NCBI GenBank assembly: GCA_025363655.1 | Contig: JANYDK010000063.1 | Span: forward strand, 1-64,000 | Reading direction: 5' to 3' | Length of the DNA: 64,000 bases | Source: Deltaproteobacteria bacterium | Lineage (GTDB): Bacteria > Myxococcota_A > Polyangia > Polyangiales > JADJMO01 | Part shown: one piece after another, positions 8,466 to 17,525 of the stretch | Layout of the letters: each line of letters begins with the position of its first letter | Numbering within the stretch: the first letter of the stretch is position 1 | Notes under the pieces: model-generated | Database searches by the model: none | What the model saw: the letters and a program-made list of their open reading frames with translations, nothing else | What the model was told of the DNA's origin: nothing | Position numbers and translations under genes: made by a program

Positions 8466-8773
8466 GTTTCGCGCGGCTCGCGCAGCTCGCGCATCTCGCG
8501 GGAGAGCGAACGATCGAAGACGAGGGTGCCGCCGGGGATGAGCGAGGCCACCACCGCCGTCGCCGAGCGACGCATCGCCCACTTCCGCTCACGCGCCGCC
8601 GCCGCCAGCGCGTAGAGAAACCAGAGGAAGAACACGCCGTGAATCGGCCCGAGGACCCGCACCGGGAGCGGCTGCCCGTAGAGGTGCTTCAGCGGAACCG
8701 CGATGAGCACGAGCACCAGGAGCGAGAGCCCTTCGAGCAGGCCGACGATTCGCAGGTGACGCAGCGAGCTCAT
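8462..8773 (-). CDS. DUF3817 family membrane protein
   Basis: A 103-residue integral membrane protein with three hydrophobic helices. The arrangement (GLLEGLSLLVL near 11-21, the charged VPLKHLYG, the second helix beginning GPIHGVFFLWF) is typical of the DUF3817/YdzA family, whose members are ~90-110 residues and of unknown function. It starts 2 nt after the possible small gene upstream and overlaps the aldo/keto reductase by 4 nt, so it is almost certainly translated with them. Confidence 0.85.
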   Translation of the reverse strand: MSSLRHLRIVGLLEGLSLLVLVLIAVPLKHLYGQPLPVRVLGPIHGVFFLWFLYALAAAARERKWAMRRSATAVVASLIPGGTLVFDRSLSREMRELREPRET

Positions 8774-8775
8774 TT

Positions 8776-8901
8776 CTAGAAGGCGTCGTACCCCAGTGAC
8801 AACATCGGCGCCACGAACGTCTCCGTCATGAACACCGCGTGGAGATCGATCGCGATGCCGGCGCGCCCACGAACTCCGAGATTTCTCGAATCGGTTCTCA
8901 C
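8776..8901 (-). CDS. Possible 41-residue gene or outer-membrane protein remnant
   Basis: The 124 nt between the CDF and DUF3817 genes carry an open frame whose GTG (8899-8901) overlaps the CDF stop as GTGA. Its TAG ends 2 nt before the DUF3817 start. The 41-residue product alternates polar and hydrophobic residues, contains GRAGIAIDLH and ends LSLGYDAF with a terminal Phe, like the last two strands of an outer-membrane beta-barrel. It could be a true small coupled gene or the surviving 3' end of a lost barrel gene. Exact boundary fit favours translation; the barrel-like look favours a remnant. Confidence 0.4.
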   Translation of the reverse strand: MRTDSRNLGVRGRAGIAIDLHAVFMTETFVAPMLSLGYDAF

Positions 8902-9821
8902 TGATCGCGCGGACCGTGCGTCGCCGCTGCCACCGTCACCGGCGCGACGACGAAGCCCTCGGGCGCCGGATCGACGTGGAGGACGAACTCGAGCGCGAGG
9001 CCGCTATGGGCGCGCACCGCGACCTCGAGGGCCGAGAGCGCGTCGTGCGTCTGCGCGAGCGACCAGTCACCGGGCGCGTAGACGTGCGCGTCGACGTGCA
9101 CGAAATCACCGGCGCGAATGGCGCGCAGACGATGGAGCCCGCCGAGGCCGAGCGACGACTCGGCGTTGAAGGCAGCGACGACGCGCTCGAGGAGCGCCGG
9201 GTCTTCACGATCCATCAGCCCATCGGCCGCGCGCCGGACGAGCTTGATCGCCGTGAAGGTGAGCCAGAGCCCGAGGAGCGCGGCGACGATCGGATCGATG
9301 ATCGCGACGCGGGTCACGCGCACGACGAAGACGGCGACGATGGCGCCCACGGTGGTCCAGACGTCGGTGAGGACGTGATGACCGTCGGCCAAGAGCGTCG
9401 GTGATTCGAGCTTCTTTCCCCGCCTTACGAGCCACCCGCCGAGCACCAGGTTGCCCGCGGCGGCGAGGCCGGTGACCACCATCCCGACGTCCATCTCCTT
9501 CAGCGCTGGCGGCGCCGAGAGCGAGCGCACGCTGGTGACGACGATGGCAATGCCGGCGAAGCCGATGAGGCCGCCCTCGAACGCCGCCGAGAGATGCTCG
9601 ACCTTGCCGTGTCCATACGGATGATCTTCGTCGGCCGGGCGTTCGGCGACGTGCACCGCGAAGAGCGCGAAGCCGGCGGCGACGACGTTGACGATCGACT
9701 CCAGCGCGTCGGAGAGAATCGCCGTCGAGCCGGTGCGCCACCAGGCGAGGATCTTGAGGAGAAAGATGACCGTGCCCGCGAGCAGCGAGACGAACATCGC
9801 GTGCTGACGCGGAGTGCTCAC
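8898..9821 (-). CDS. Cation diffusion facilitator (CDF) metal exporter
   Basis: A 307-residue inner-membrane divalent-cation/proton antiporter. It has six transmembrane helices, the TM2 metal-site region LSDALESIVN (36-45), the cytoplasmic HPYGHGKVEHL loop and the TM5 site ADGHHVLTD, then a C-terminal cytoplasmic ferredoxin-like domain with HVDAHVY and LEFVLHVDP. Zn, Fe, Mn and Co are all possible substrates; the sequence does not settle which. The GTG start lies 4 nt after the ileS stop, so it is probably expressed with ileS. Confidence 0.92.
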   Translation of the reverse strand: MSTPRQHAMFVSLLAGTVIFLLKILAWWRTGSTAILSDALESIVNVVAAGFALFAVHVAERPADEDHPYGHGKVEHLSAAFEGGLIGFAGIAIVVTSVRSLSAPPALKEMDVGMVVTGLAAAGNLVLGGWLVRRGKKLESPTLLADGHHVLTDVWTTVGAIVAVFVVRVTRVAIIDPIVAALLGLWLTFTAIKLVRRAADGLMDREDPALLERVVAAFNAESSLGLGGLHRLRAIRAGDFVHVDAHVYAPGDWSLAQTHDALSALEVAVRAHSGLALEFVLHVDPAPEGFVVAPVTVAAATHGPRDQ

Positions 9822-9825
9822 GTTC

Positions 9826-12800
9826 TCAGGATTGAGCGACGACCTTGGTCATCGAGACCGCCAGCGTCTGTCCGTCGATGTCGACGGGCTTCGCGGCCGA
9901 GCCCGTTCCGGTGGGTTTTTCCGCGCCGTCGTCGGCGAGCTCGAGCCGTTGCGCGAGCACCGCCTCGGCGATTTGCGCCTTGAAACGCTTGGCCGCCTCG
10001 ATGAGCTCGGTCGGGCCGGTGACGACGACGGCGACGCGATCGTCGTAGGCGAGCCCGAGATCTTTGCGCATCGCTTGCAGACGATTGATGACCTCGCGCG
10101 CGGTGCCTTCTTGCCGGAGCTCGGGCGTGATGCGCGTGTCGAGGACGACCACCCCGACGCGATCGCCCGCGGCAGCGAAGCCGTCGCGCGCGAGCACCTG
10201 GACCTCGATGTCCTCCGGGGTGACCTCGAGCGGCGCGCCGTCGATCTCGACGCCGGGCACGATCGCCTTGCCCGCGGTGACGAGCTGCGCGCGCAGCTCA
10301 CCGGCGTTGACCTTCTCCAGCGCCACCTTCACCGCTTGCACGTGCTTGCCGATGCGCGCGCCGAGGGAACGGAAGTTCGGCTTCAGCTTGAAGGTGACGT
10401 AGGTGTCGGCCTGGTCGGGCGAGGCGAGCTCGACGTGCTGGACGTTGAGCTCCTCCTTGATGACGTCGAGGTTCTTCGCGAGCCCTGCGGCGTGCGAACC
10501 GGTGACGACGATGGTCGCCGTCGCCAGCGGCTGGCGCACCTTGATTTTGGCTGCCGTTCGCACTTGGAGTCCGAGCGAGACGACCGCGCGGGCCGACTCC
10601 ATGTCGCGGGAGAGCTGCTCGTCGATTGCGCTCGCGTCGAACGTCGGCCAATCGCAGAGGTGGACGCTGGCGGGCACTTTGTCCCCATGCACCTCGGCGA
10701 CGAGGCCGCGGTACATCTCTTCGGTCTGGAAGGGGATGAACGGCGCGGCCATCTTCGCGATGCCGACCAGGACGTCGTGCAGCGTGCCGTAGGCGTCGCG
10801 CTTGTCGGCGCTGGTCTCGGCGTCTCCTTTCGCCCAGAAGCGATCGCGCGAGCGACGCACGTACCAATTGGAGAGCGAATCGACGAGCGCGATCATCGCT
10901 TGGGCCGATGCATACGCATCGTATTCATCCATCTTCTCGGTGACGGTGCGCATGGTCAGCGCCAGCTCGCCGAGGATCCAACGATCGAGCGCGCTCGGCA
11001 GATCGGCGACGGAACGCCGGAAATGCGTGCGCGGATCGAATTTGTCGAGGTTCGCGTAGATGGTGAAGAACGACGTCACGTTGCGCAGCTTGATCGCGAA
11101 ATCTTTCTGCACCGCGCGCACGTTGCCGAGCGAGTGCCGCGTGTTGGTCCACGGCGGGCTCGGCGCGTAAAAGAACCAACGGAAGGCGTCGGCACCCGGC
11201 GCAGGCGCGGAAGTGTCCTCGAGGAAGACGCGGTACTCGGCCGGAAGTCGCGGCACCTCCGAGACCTTCACGTCGAGGCCCTTCGGATAGTGCACACCTT
11301 GGACGAAGTCGCGATCGGCGGGATGAAGCAAGACCACGCGTCGTTGCAGCTTCTTCGCCGCACGAACGATCAGCTCGCGCGCCGGGCGATCGACGACGTC
11401 ACCGCGGTAGACCTTCACCTTGGCGCCGTCTTGCAGATCGAGGCCGTCGAGATCTTCGCGGGCGATGTGGCACTCGCCGGGGGCGACGGCGGTGCCGGGC
11501 ACCAGCGCCGGATCGACCATCGCGAACTCCATGCGCACGCAATCGAGGATCACCTCCGGCGGCGTGTAGTTGCCCGACGACTTGGACTCTTTCTTCCCCT
11601 CGCGATCGCCGACGTGCCCGAGCACGATGCAGGTGCGGTACGGGTGCGCCTTCGCCATCATGTCGAGGGCGAATTTCTCACGAGTCTTCTCGTCGAAGAC
11701 GAGCGTGCTGATCATGAGCAGGCTGTAAAACCAGCCGCGCGTCTGATCGATGGCTTCGCTGATGAAGTCGGCCGGCCACGCCTTGCGCAGCTGCTCGATG
11801 CTCCCCGGCGAATGGGGAAAGCCCCATTGCGCGAACGGCATGCAACCGCTGTCGAACCAGCAGTCGATGACCTCGGTCACGCGCTTCGTCTGCGCGCCGC
11901 AGTGCTTGCAGGGGAGCTTCACCTCGTCGATCCACGGCTTGTGGACGATGAGGTGCGGGTTGAGCGACGGATCCTTCGCCTGCGCGGCGTAGAAGTGATC
12001 GAACGCCTTGGGATTGAGCTTGGTGATCTCGTCGACGCTCGCCGGCGCGGTCAGGTGCGTCTCGTCCTTCTCGCAGACCCAGACGTTGAGCGGCGTGCCC
12101 CAGAAGCGCTCACGCGAGAGCGCCCAATCGACGTTGTTCTGGAGGAAGTCGCCGAAGCGCCCTTCCTTGATGTGACCGGGGAGCCAGTTGACCTCGCGGT
12201 TGTTGGCGATCGCGTCGTCCTTGTGCGCGGTGGTGCGGATGAACCACGCCGGGCGCGCGAATTGGATCAGCGGGTCTTCGCTGGCGCGCCAGCAGAAGGG
12301 ATAGTCGTGGCGATAGAGCTCTTGATGGAGCAAGACGCCGCGCGACTTCAATTCGACGAGCAGGTCTTTGTCGGCGTCCTTGACCCAACGACCTTGGTAC
12401 GCAGGCAGCTCGTCCTTGAAGGTGCCGTCCGAGTGAATCGCGCAGAAGAGCTCGAGCGGCTCGCCGAGACGGAGCGCGAGGCGTTTGAAGGCCGCGTTGT
12501 CGTCCTCGCCGAACGCCGGCGCGATGTGGACGATGCCGGTGCCGGAGTCGAGCGTGACGAAGTCCTCGACCAACACGCGCCAGTACTTCGGCTCACCTTT
12601 GGCCGTTTTTTCCTGGGCGAACTTCGATGCATAGAGACTGAATGGAGGCTCGTAGCTCGCGCCCTCGAGCTGACGACCGGTGATCGAGAAGCCGGGGAGG
12701 ACCTCGCCCTTCACCTTCTTCGCGAAGTCGGCGGCGAGCGCTTCCGCGATCAGGACTGGACCTTGCGCGGTCTGCACCGGCACGTACTTCGCGTCGGCCT

Positions 12801-13566
12801 TGACGGCCGCGTACATGTTCGAGGGGAGCGTCCACGGAGTGGTCGTCCAAGCCGCGAGCGCGAGCCCTTCGGGTGCGCCGGCGAGCTGCGTGTGCAACGG
12901 AAAGCGCACGAACGCGCTCGGATCGTCGACCTGCCGATAGCCCTGACCGACCTCACCGCTCGAGAGCGCGGTGCCACCCTGCGCCCACCACCACACGACC
13001 TTGTGGCCGCGATAGAGGAGCCCCTTCTCGAGCAGCTGCGAGAGCGCCCACCACACCGATTCGACGTAGCTCTTGTGGTACGTGACGTACGCGTTGGGGA
13101 GGTCGACCCAGAAGGCGATGCGCTCGGTGAGCTTTTCCCAGTCCTCGGTGTAGCGAAACACCGAGTCGATGCAGCGACGGATGAACGGCTCGACGCCGAA
13201 CTCTTCGATCGCCGCCTTTCCGTGGATGCGCAGCTCTTTCTCGACCTCGACCTCGACGGGAAGGCCGTGCGTGTCCCAGCCCGCCTTTCGATCGACGTGG
13301 AAGCCGCGCATCGTTTTGTAGCGAGGAAAGAGGTCTTTCACCACGCGCGTGAGCACGTGTCCGTTGTGCGGCGTGCCGTTCGCCGTCGGCGGCCCCTCGT
13401 AGAAGATGAACGTGCCCTTGTCCGCCGGCTTCTCCAGCGTCTTCTCGAAGATTTTTTCGGCCTTCCAGAACTCGGTGACCGCCTTCTCGGTTTCGGGAAA
13501 GCGGATCGACGCGTCGACGGTGCGGAAGACTGCCGTGGGGGCGGGGGATAGGCGTTGCGGGGCCAT
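9826..13566 (-). CDS. ileS: Isoleucyl-tRNA synthetase with inserted domain
   Basis: A 1246-residue class I aminoacyl-tRNA synthetase charging tRNA-Ile. The HIGH-like motif HNGH is at 67-70 and the KMSKS loop reads KESKS at 659-663. The long C-terminal part without a final zinc finger matches the eukaryote-like (type 2) IleRS, the class known for low mupirocin sensitivity. About 105 residues (~680-788) are inserted between the KESKS helix and the closing Rossmann strand (GADAFRWFFY), a place usually much shorter. The upstream open frame is Arg/His-rich and not coding, so I chose the ATG at 13566. There is no strong Shine-Dalgarno. Confidence 0.96.
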   Translation of the reverse strand: MAPQRLSPAPTAVFRTVDASIRFPETEKAVTEFWKAEKIFEKTLEKPADKGTFIFYEGPPTANGTPHNGHVLTRVVKDLFPRYKTMRGFHVDRKAGWDTHGLPVEVEVEKELRIHGKAAIEEFGVEPFIRRCIDSVFRYTEDWEKLTERIAFWVDLPNAYVTYHKSYVESVWWALSQLLEKGLLYRGHKVVWWWAQGGTALSSGEVGQGYRQVDDPSAFVRFPLHTQLAGAPEGLALAAWTTTPWTLPSNMYAAVKADAKYVPVQTAQGPVLIAEALAADFAKKVKGEVLPGFSITGRQLEGASYEPPFSLYASKFAQEKTAKGEPKYWRVLVEDFVTLDSGTGIVHIAPAFGEDDNAAFKRLALRLGEPLELFCAIHSDGTFKDELPAYQGRWVKDADKDLLVELKSRGVLLHQELYRHDYPFCWRASEDPLIQFARPAWFIRTTAHKDDAIANNREVNWLPGHIKEGRFGDFLQNNVDWALSRERFWGTPLNVWVCEKDETHLTAPASVDEITKLNPKAFDHFYAAQAKDPSLNPHLIVHKPWIDEVKLPCKHCGAQTKRVTEVIDCWFDSGCMPFAQWGFPHSPGSIEQLRKAWPADFISEAIDQTRGWFYSLLMISTLVFDEKTREKFALDMMAKAHPYRTCIVLGHVGDREGKKESKSSGNYTPPEVILDCVRMEFAMVDPALVPGTAVAPGECHIAREDLDGLDLQDGAKVKVYRGDVVDRPARELIVRAAKKLQRRVVLLHPADRDFVQGVHYPKGLDVKVSEVPRLPAEYRVFLEDTSAPAPGADAFRWFFYAPSPPWTNTRHSLGNVRAVQKDFAIKLRNVTSFFTIYANLDKFDPRTHFRRSVADLPSALDRWILGELALTMRTVTEKMDEYDAYASAQAMIALVDSLSNWYVRRSRDRFWAKGDAETSADKRDAYGTLHDVLVGIAKMAAPFIPFQTEEMYRGLVAEVHGDKVPASVHLCDWPTFDASAIDEQLSRDMESARAVVSLGLQVRTAAKIKVRQPLATATIVVTGSHAAGLAKNLDVIKEELNVQHVELASPDQADTYVTFKLKPNFRSLGARIGKHVQAVKVALEKVNAGELRAQLVTAGKAIVPGVEIDGAPLEVTPEDIEVQVLARDGFAAAGDRVGVVVLDTRITPELRQEGTAREVINRLQAMRKDLGLAYDDRVAVVVTGPTELIEAAKRFKAQIAEAVLAQRLELADDGAEKPTGTGSAAKPVDIDGQTLAVSMTKVVAQS

Positions 13567-13655
13567 GGGAGGTGCCGAGACCCTAGTCCGCTGGGGAGCG
13601 GCAGGCGAGCGGGCGCGGGCGTGGGTGCGGGCATGAGCGTGGGCCCGGGCGCGGG

Positions 13656-13671
13656 CGGTTGCATGCAACCG
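13656..13671. promoter_or_regulatory. Perfect 16-bp palindrome between divergent genes
   Basis: CGGTTGCATGCAACCG is a perfect palindrome lying about midway in the 201-nt gap between ileS (minus) and the LysM gene (plus), 90 and 97 nt from their starts. Its position and symmetry fit a dimeric repressor or activator site. The flanking DNA to the left is a run of GGGC/GCGG repeats. Which protein binds it, if any, is unknown. Confidence 0.4.
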
Positions 13672-13767
13672 TGAACGCTGTTGCGGCAGTGGTTGGATTG
13701 CACTTGTTTTCAAGGCCAATTCGAACCGAACGCGATCGGCATCGCAGTTGCTCTACGCGGACCGACG

Positions 13768-14412
13768 ATGATCACGCATCAAGTTCGACCAGGTGACTGC
13801 ATGGCGCGGATCGCGCGGCTTCATGGGTTCTTCGACGCGAAGGCGCTGCATGCCCATCCGGCAAATGCGGAGTTGCGAAAGAGGCGGCCGGACATGAATC
13901 AGCTGTTTCCGGGCGATCAAGTGCGGGTGCCGGAGCCGGCGGTGAAGGCGGTGCCTTGTCGGGCCGAACATCGGACGCATTTCGTCACCAAGGTGGCGCG
14001 CAAGCCGCTCCACGTGGTGTTGCTCGATGTCGAGGGAAGGCCACGTGGGGACGTGACGTACGTCCTGAAGGCGGAGGGGCGGAGCCTCGAAGGAAAAACG
14101 GGCGACGACGGGAGCCTCGCGCACGAGATCGATGCGCGGACGACCGAGGTGACGTTGACGGTCGGCGACGATGCGCCTCGAACGTTGCGAGTCGGGCATC
14201 TGCGACCGATGCGGGAGGTGCCCGATGGCGGCGTCTCCGGCGTGCAATCGCGGCTACGCAACCTTGGCTTCTTCGCAGGTGAAGTCGATGGACGAATGGC
14301 ACCGAGCACGTTGGCGGCGATGCGTCGGTTTCTCGCGTGGCGTGGGAAGCCGGTGAACGACGTGCTCGACGATGCGCTTTTCGCGGAGCTGGAGCAGGCC
14401 CATGGGTGCTGA
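13768..14412 (+). CDS. LysM and peptidoglycan-binding domain protein
   Basis: A 214-residue protein without a signal peptide. Residues 1-56 form a LysM repeat (HQVRPGD...LFPGDQVRVP). Residues ~65-150 are a beta-sandwich resembling carboxypeptidase-regulatory/Ig-like domains. Residues ~155-214 are a putative peptidoglycan-binding helical domain (GVQSRLRNLGFFAGEVDG). Proteins of this build without a signal peptide often sit in type VI or contractile-injection clusters and are delivered with an effector. The start at 13768 leaves the LysM intact. The last 11 nt overlap the next gene, so the two are probably made together. Confidence 0.8.
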   Translation: MITHQVRPGDCMARIARLHGFFDAKALHAHPANAELRKRRPDMNQLFPGDQVRVPEPAVKAVPCRAEHRTHFVTKVARKPLHVVLLDVEGRPRGDVTYVLKAEGRSLEGKTGDDGSLAHEIDARTTEVTLTVGDDAPRTLRVGHLRPMREVPDGGVSGVQSRLRNLGFFAGEVDGRMAPSTLAAMRRFLAWRGKPVNDVLDDALFAELEQAHGC

Positions 14413-15352
14413 CGACAGCGACGTCGCACCCGGCGCGCCCAATACGCTGCAGCCCGGACGCGCGCGAACGACGACCGTCTTCATCGACGTGCACGCGCAT
14501 CCGCAAGCCCATCCCTATTACTTGCTCGCGCCAGAAGAGCCTATTTCACCGAGTGGAGTGCTCACGCTCACGCGCTTCGTCGACTTGCCGGCGGGGGTGA
14601 CCGGGAACGTGCTCCTGGCGATGGTGGCGCAGCACGCGAAGGTCGGTGAGGACGTGATGATCGTCAGTCACGGCAACGAGCGCGGGCTGGCGATGCCATT
14701 GGTGCCGCACCCTTGGTTCGCGCCCGGCGTCGTCCCGCCGCCCGGCTTCGTCCCGCCGAGGCTGCAGGACGAGGTCGTGCGGGTGCTCCTCTCCCCAGCC
14801 ATGAAGGGGCAAGAGGCCGCCGACGTGCTCTTCACCACCACGGCGCTGGTCGCCGACATGCGCGCGAGCATCAAGGCGATCGCGGCGAAGAAGCTCGGGC
14901 GCGTCGAGCTCCGCGCGTGCAACGTCGGCGACTCGAACGACGCCCTCGAGACCTTTCGCGATCTGTTCGGAGCCGCAGAAGCTGGCGCGCCGACCATCTA
15001 CGACTCTTACGCGGAGGCGCGTCCACCGATGACGGGCAATGTCGCCGCCTGGGCCGCGCGGCACGCGACGTCGAAGATCGAACAGTTGACGAATGGCAAG
15101 GTGGCCCATTGGGCGTATGGGCAGGATCCGAGAATGGCTTGGGAGAAGTTCAAGTTCGCGTGGGCCGTGACCGATGCGAAGACCGAAGCCGAGTGGACGA
15201 AGCTTCACTTCCCGGCGATGACGGGAGGCGCACCGCACAGCCTCCACGCCTTCGTGATGAGCGATGCGGGTCCCTTCGCAGCCTCGGATGCCCATTGGCG
15301 TTTCGTCTTTCCCGGCGACGCGGAGTTTCGAAGCTATCTCACCAACGTGTGA
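14402..15352 (+). CDS. Unknown protein with SHG/ACN His-Cys dyad
   Basis: A 316-residue protein with no signal peptide and no family I can name. A strand followed by a conserved-looking His (VMIVSHGNERG, His90) and later a strand with Cys (VELRACNVG, Cys173) give the spacing of the His-Cys dyad in caspase-like (clan CD, CHAT, DUF4347-like) folds. A Pro-rich loop lies at ~103-120. The ATG overlaps the LysM/peptidoglycan-binding gene by 11 nt. A protease or effector role paired with that protein is a hypothesis; the sequence alone does not show activity. Confidence 0.65.
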   Translation: MGADDSDVAPGAPNTLQPGRARTTTVFIDVHAHPQAHPYYLLAPEEPISPSGVLTLTRFVDLPAGVTGNVLLAMVAQHAKVGEDVMIVSHGNERGLAMPLVPHPWFAPGVVPPPGFVPPRLQDEVVRVLLSPAMKGQEAADVLFTTTALVADMRASIKAIAAKKLGRVELRACNVGDSNDALETFRDLFGAAEAGAPTIYDSYAEARPPMTGNVAAWAARHATSKIEQLTNGKVAHWAYGQDPRMAWEKFKFAWAVTDAKTEAEWTKLHFPAMTGGAPHSLHAFVMSDAGPFAASDAHWRFVFPGDAEFRSYLTNV

Positions 15353-15407
15353 GCTCTGGCGCAGGCGCGGGCCGGGCTGCGCACGCCTCGTGCAATCAAC
15401 CTCCCGC

Positions 15408-17525
15408 ATGAAGCGCCGCACGTACTCCCGGACCTCGATTTTCCCCGCTCTCCCGCTCTTCGCCCTCATCATCGCCGGTTGCTCCAGCAGCGGCGGCGGG
15501 GCCGATCCGAATGGCAGCGAAACTGGCGTGGGATCCGACAGCGGGACGAACCCGGGCATCGATTCCGGCGGAACGAGCGACGCGGGCTGGGTCCCCCCGA
15601 CGCCGGGGGGGGAGTGCCCCTCGGACCTTGGTTTGTCGGGCGCGCAGTCGCTCGTCAATCTCTACGCGGAGGTGCACGGCGACACGGTGAAGATTCGCTT
15701 CGACCCGCTCGACAAGGCGCTCGACTATCGCGTCTACGCGCTGCCGAAGGCGGGCGACGTCTCGGGCGACACCATCAAGAACGCGACCTACCGCTGCGCC
15801 GGCCGCTCGGAAGTTCCGAAGCCGCAGGTCGACGATGGACCGGGCATCCAGAGCGCCGCCTTCCGCACGCGAGTGACGAGCAAGGTCGACGGCTACGCGC
15901 GCACGCTCGAAGGCGCGATGCTCGGCTTCGTCGCGACGACGGCCGCGGACGACCGAATGCCCGTCTATGCGCTCGGCGATCCGGGCACCGACGCAGACAA
16001 CGTCGAGTGCTACCACATGCGTTGGCAAGAGAGCCGCGTGAAGCGGTACACGACGTCGGCCGACGAGCGCGCGAAGTTGCTCGCTGCGCACTATCGCGAC
16101 GACGGCATCGCCTTCTACGTGCCGAAGACCGCCGGCGCCGGCAATCACCTGGTCTATGCCGGAACGACGGGCGACAAGGCTTCTCTCTACGTGTCGACGG
16201 GAGCCGAGCTCGACAAGCGCAAGAGCGGCGGCACCAAATTCGAGAACGCGTTCTCCGTCTACGACGCGGCCGCGACAGGGCTGCAGCCGCTCATGCGCGT
16301 CTATTACGAAGCCTCATGCGGACGCTCGCACGACGAGCTCGTCGCCGGCGCCGCGCGCTTCGAAAAGGCTTGGCACCAAGGCGCGCAGCCGATCAACGCG
16401 CTCCACTTCAGCGGACTGACGGCGGAGACGACGTTGGTCGTGGAAGCCATCGACGCGCTCTGTCCGTTCCAAGGCGTGCTCTCGGCGGTGCCTCGGCCGG
16501 CGCAGACCGACAGCGACATCACCTATCCGCCCTTCATCACCGTCGAGGCGATGCGCGCGACCTCACCCGCGTCCGAGCTCTTCCTCGGCGGCCAAGGCGA
16601 GGCGACCTCGAAGCCGAAGGCGCTCGCCCGCGGCTGCATCAAGGTCGCGCCAAAGACGCCAGAGAAGATGGACTTCCGCTACGACGGTCACCCCGAGACG
16701 TTCACCGAAGCGAAGTCGACGACCTTCCAGACGTGGGAGATGTCGAGCCCGACGTTCGACGTCAAGTTGCACTCCATCGCCACCAACGAGTGGGGCATCG
16801 GCGGCATGTTCGGCGAGCTGCGCACCACCTTCGCCGATTGGGCGGCCGACACCGGCGGAAAGATTCGCCTGACGCCGAAGGTGGGCGCGTCGCTGGCGGC
16901 CGACTCGTTCATCCACGCGACGATGGAGGTCGACATCGTCTCCACCGATCGTCGTTATCCGCAGATCCTCATCAGCAACCAACCGGTGCCGGTGCAGGAC
17001 AACCTCGAGAAGGGCGCGACGATCATCGTCCAGACCCGCCTCGGCGTGAGCGGGCCGATCCAAGCCGAAATCCAGTTCTGCGATCACCGCATCTGGGACG
17101 TGAACGCGCAGTGCCCGATGTGGGATCTCTTCAAGCTCGGCGACGGCGCCTCGGCGTTTCTCTCGCCGCGTCCCGAGCTCAACGCCTCGGCGGGCTTCGA
17201 TCAGACGGTCACTTTCGACGTCTGGGCCTCGACCTCGCGGGTCTATCTGCGCATGGACGGGCAGCAGTACGGCTGCGTCGATCTCCCTTCAGGAAAGCTC
17301 TCCGCCGGCACCGCGACGGTCACCTTCGGCGACGTGCTCTATCACTCTGCCGTCGACTTCATGCCGGGCGTGCCCATCGACAGCTGGTACCCATTCCACG
17401 AGGCGAAGCTGCACACCGAGACGACGCGTCACTTCTCGAACCTCGCCTACTCCAGCAAGACTCCGGCGCCCGCGTGGGACGAAAGCAAGACGCCCTGCGT
17501 GCCGGCGGCGAAGCTTCATGAGTAA
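15408..17525 (+). CDS. Large lipoprotein with DUF5648-like segment
   Basis: A 705-residue lipoprotein (lipobox IIAGC, Cys25), followed by a Gly/Ser/Asp tether. Residues ~85-130 look like a fibronectin-III-type strand set. A stretch near 190-250 (CYHMRW...KRYTTSADERAKLL...DDGIAFYVPK) resembles the DUF5648 repeat found beside secreted hydrolases. The rest (~350-700) is beta-rich and may be a lectin or laminin-G-like fold, but I cannot assign it. It begins an operon: its TAA overlaps the peroxidase ATG by 8 nt. An extracellular binding role is only inferred. Confidence 0.75.
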   Translation: MKRRTYSRTSIFPALPLFALIIAGCSSSGGGADPNGSETGVGSDSGTNPGIDSGGTSDAGWVPPTPGGECPSDLGLSGAQSLVNLYAEVHGDTVKIRFDPLDKALDYRVYALPKAGDVSGDTIKNATYRCAGRSEVPKPQVDDGPGIQSAAFRTRVTSKVDGYARTLEGAMLGFVATTAADDRMPVYALGDPGTDADNVECYHMRWQESRVKRYTTSADERAKLLAAHYRDDGIAFYVPKTAGAGNHLVYAGTTGDKASLYVSTGAELDKRKSGGTKFENAFSVYDAAATGLQPLMRVYYEASCGRSHDELVAGAARFEKAWHQGAQPINALHFSGLTAETTLVVEAIDALCPFQGVLSAVPRPAQTDSDITYPPFITVEAMRATSPASELFLGGQGEATSKPKALARGCIKVAPKTPEKMDFRYDGHPETFTEAKSTTFQTWEMSSPTFDVKLHSIATNEWGIGGMFGELRTTFADWAADTGGKIRLTPKVGASLAADSFIHATMEVDIVSTDRRYPQILISNQPVPVQDNLEKGATIIVQTRLGVSGPIQAEIQFCDHRIWDVNAQCPMWDLFKLGDGASAFLSPRPELNASAGFDQTVTFDVWASTSRVYLRMDGQQYGCVDLPSGKLSAGTATVTFGDVLYHSAVDFMPGVPIDSWYPFHEAKLHTETTRHFSNLAYSSKTPAPAWDESKTPCVPAAKLHE

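Noticed and set aside
9814-13551. Long open frame opposite ileS (~1245 codons)
   Set aside because: It is an antisense frame kept open by the GC-rich codon pattern of ileS. Its product is Arg/Asp/His-rich with no domain, while ileS shows clear synthetase motifs.
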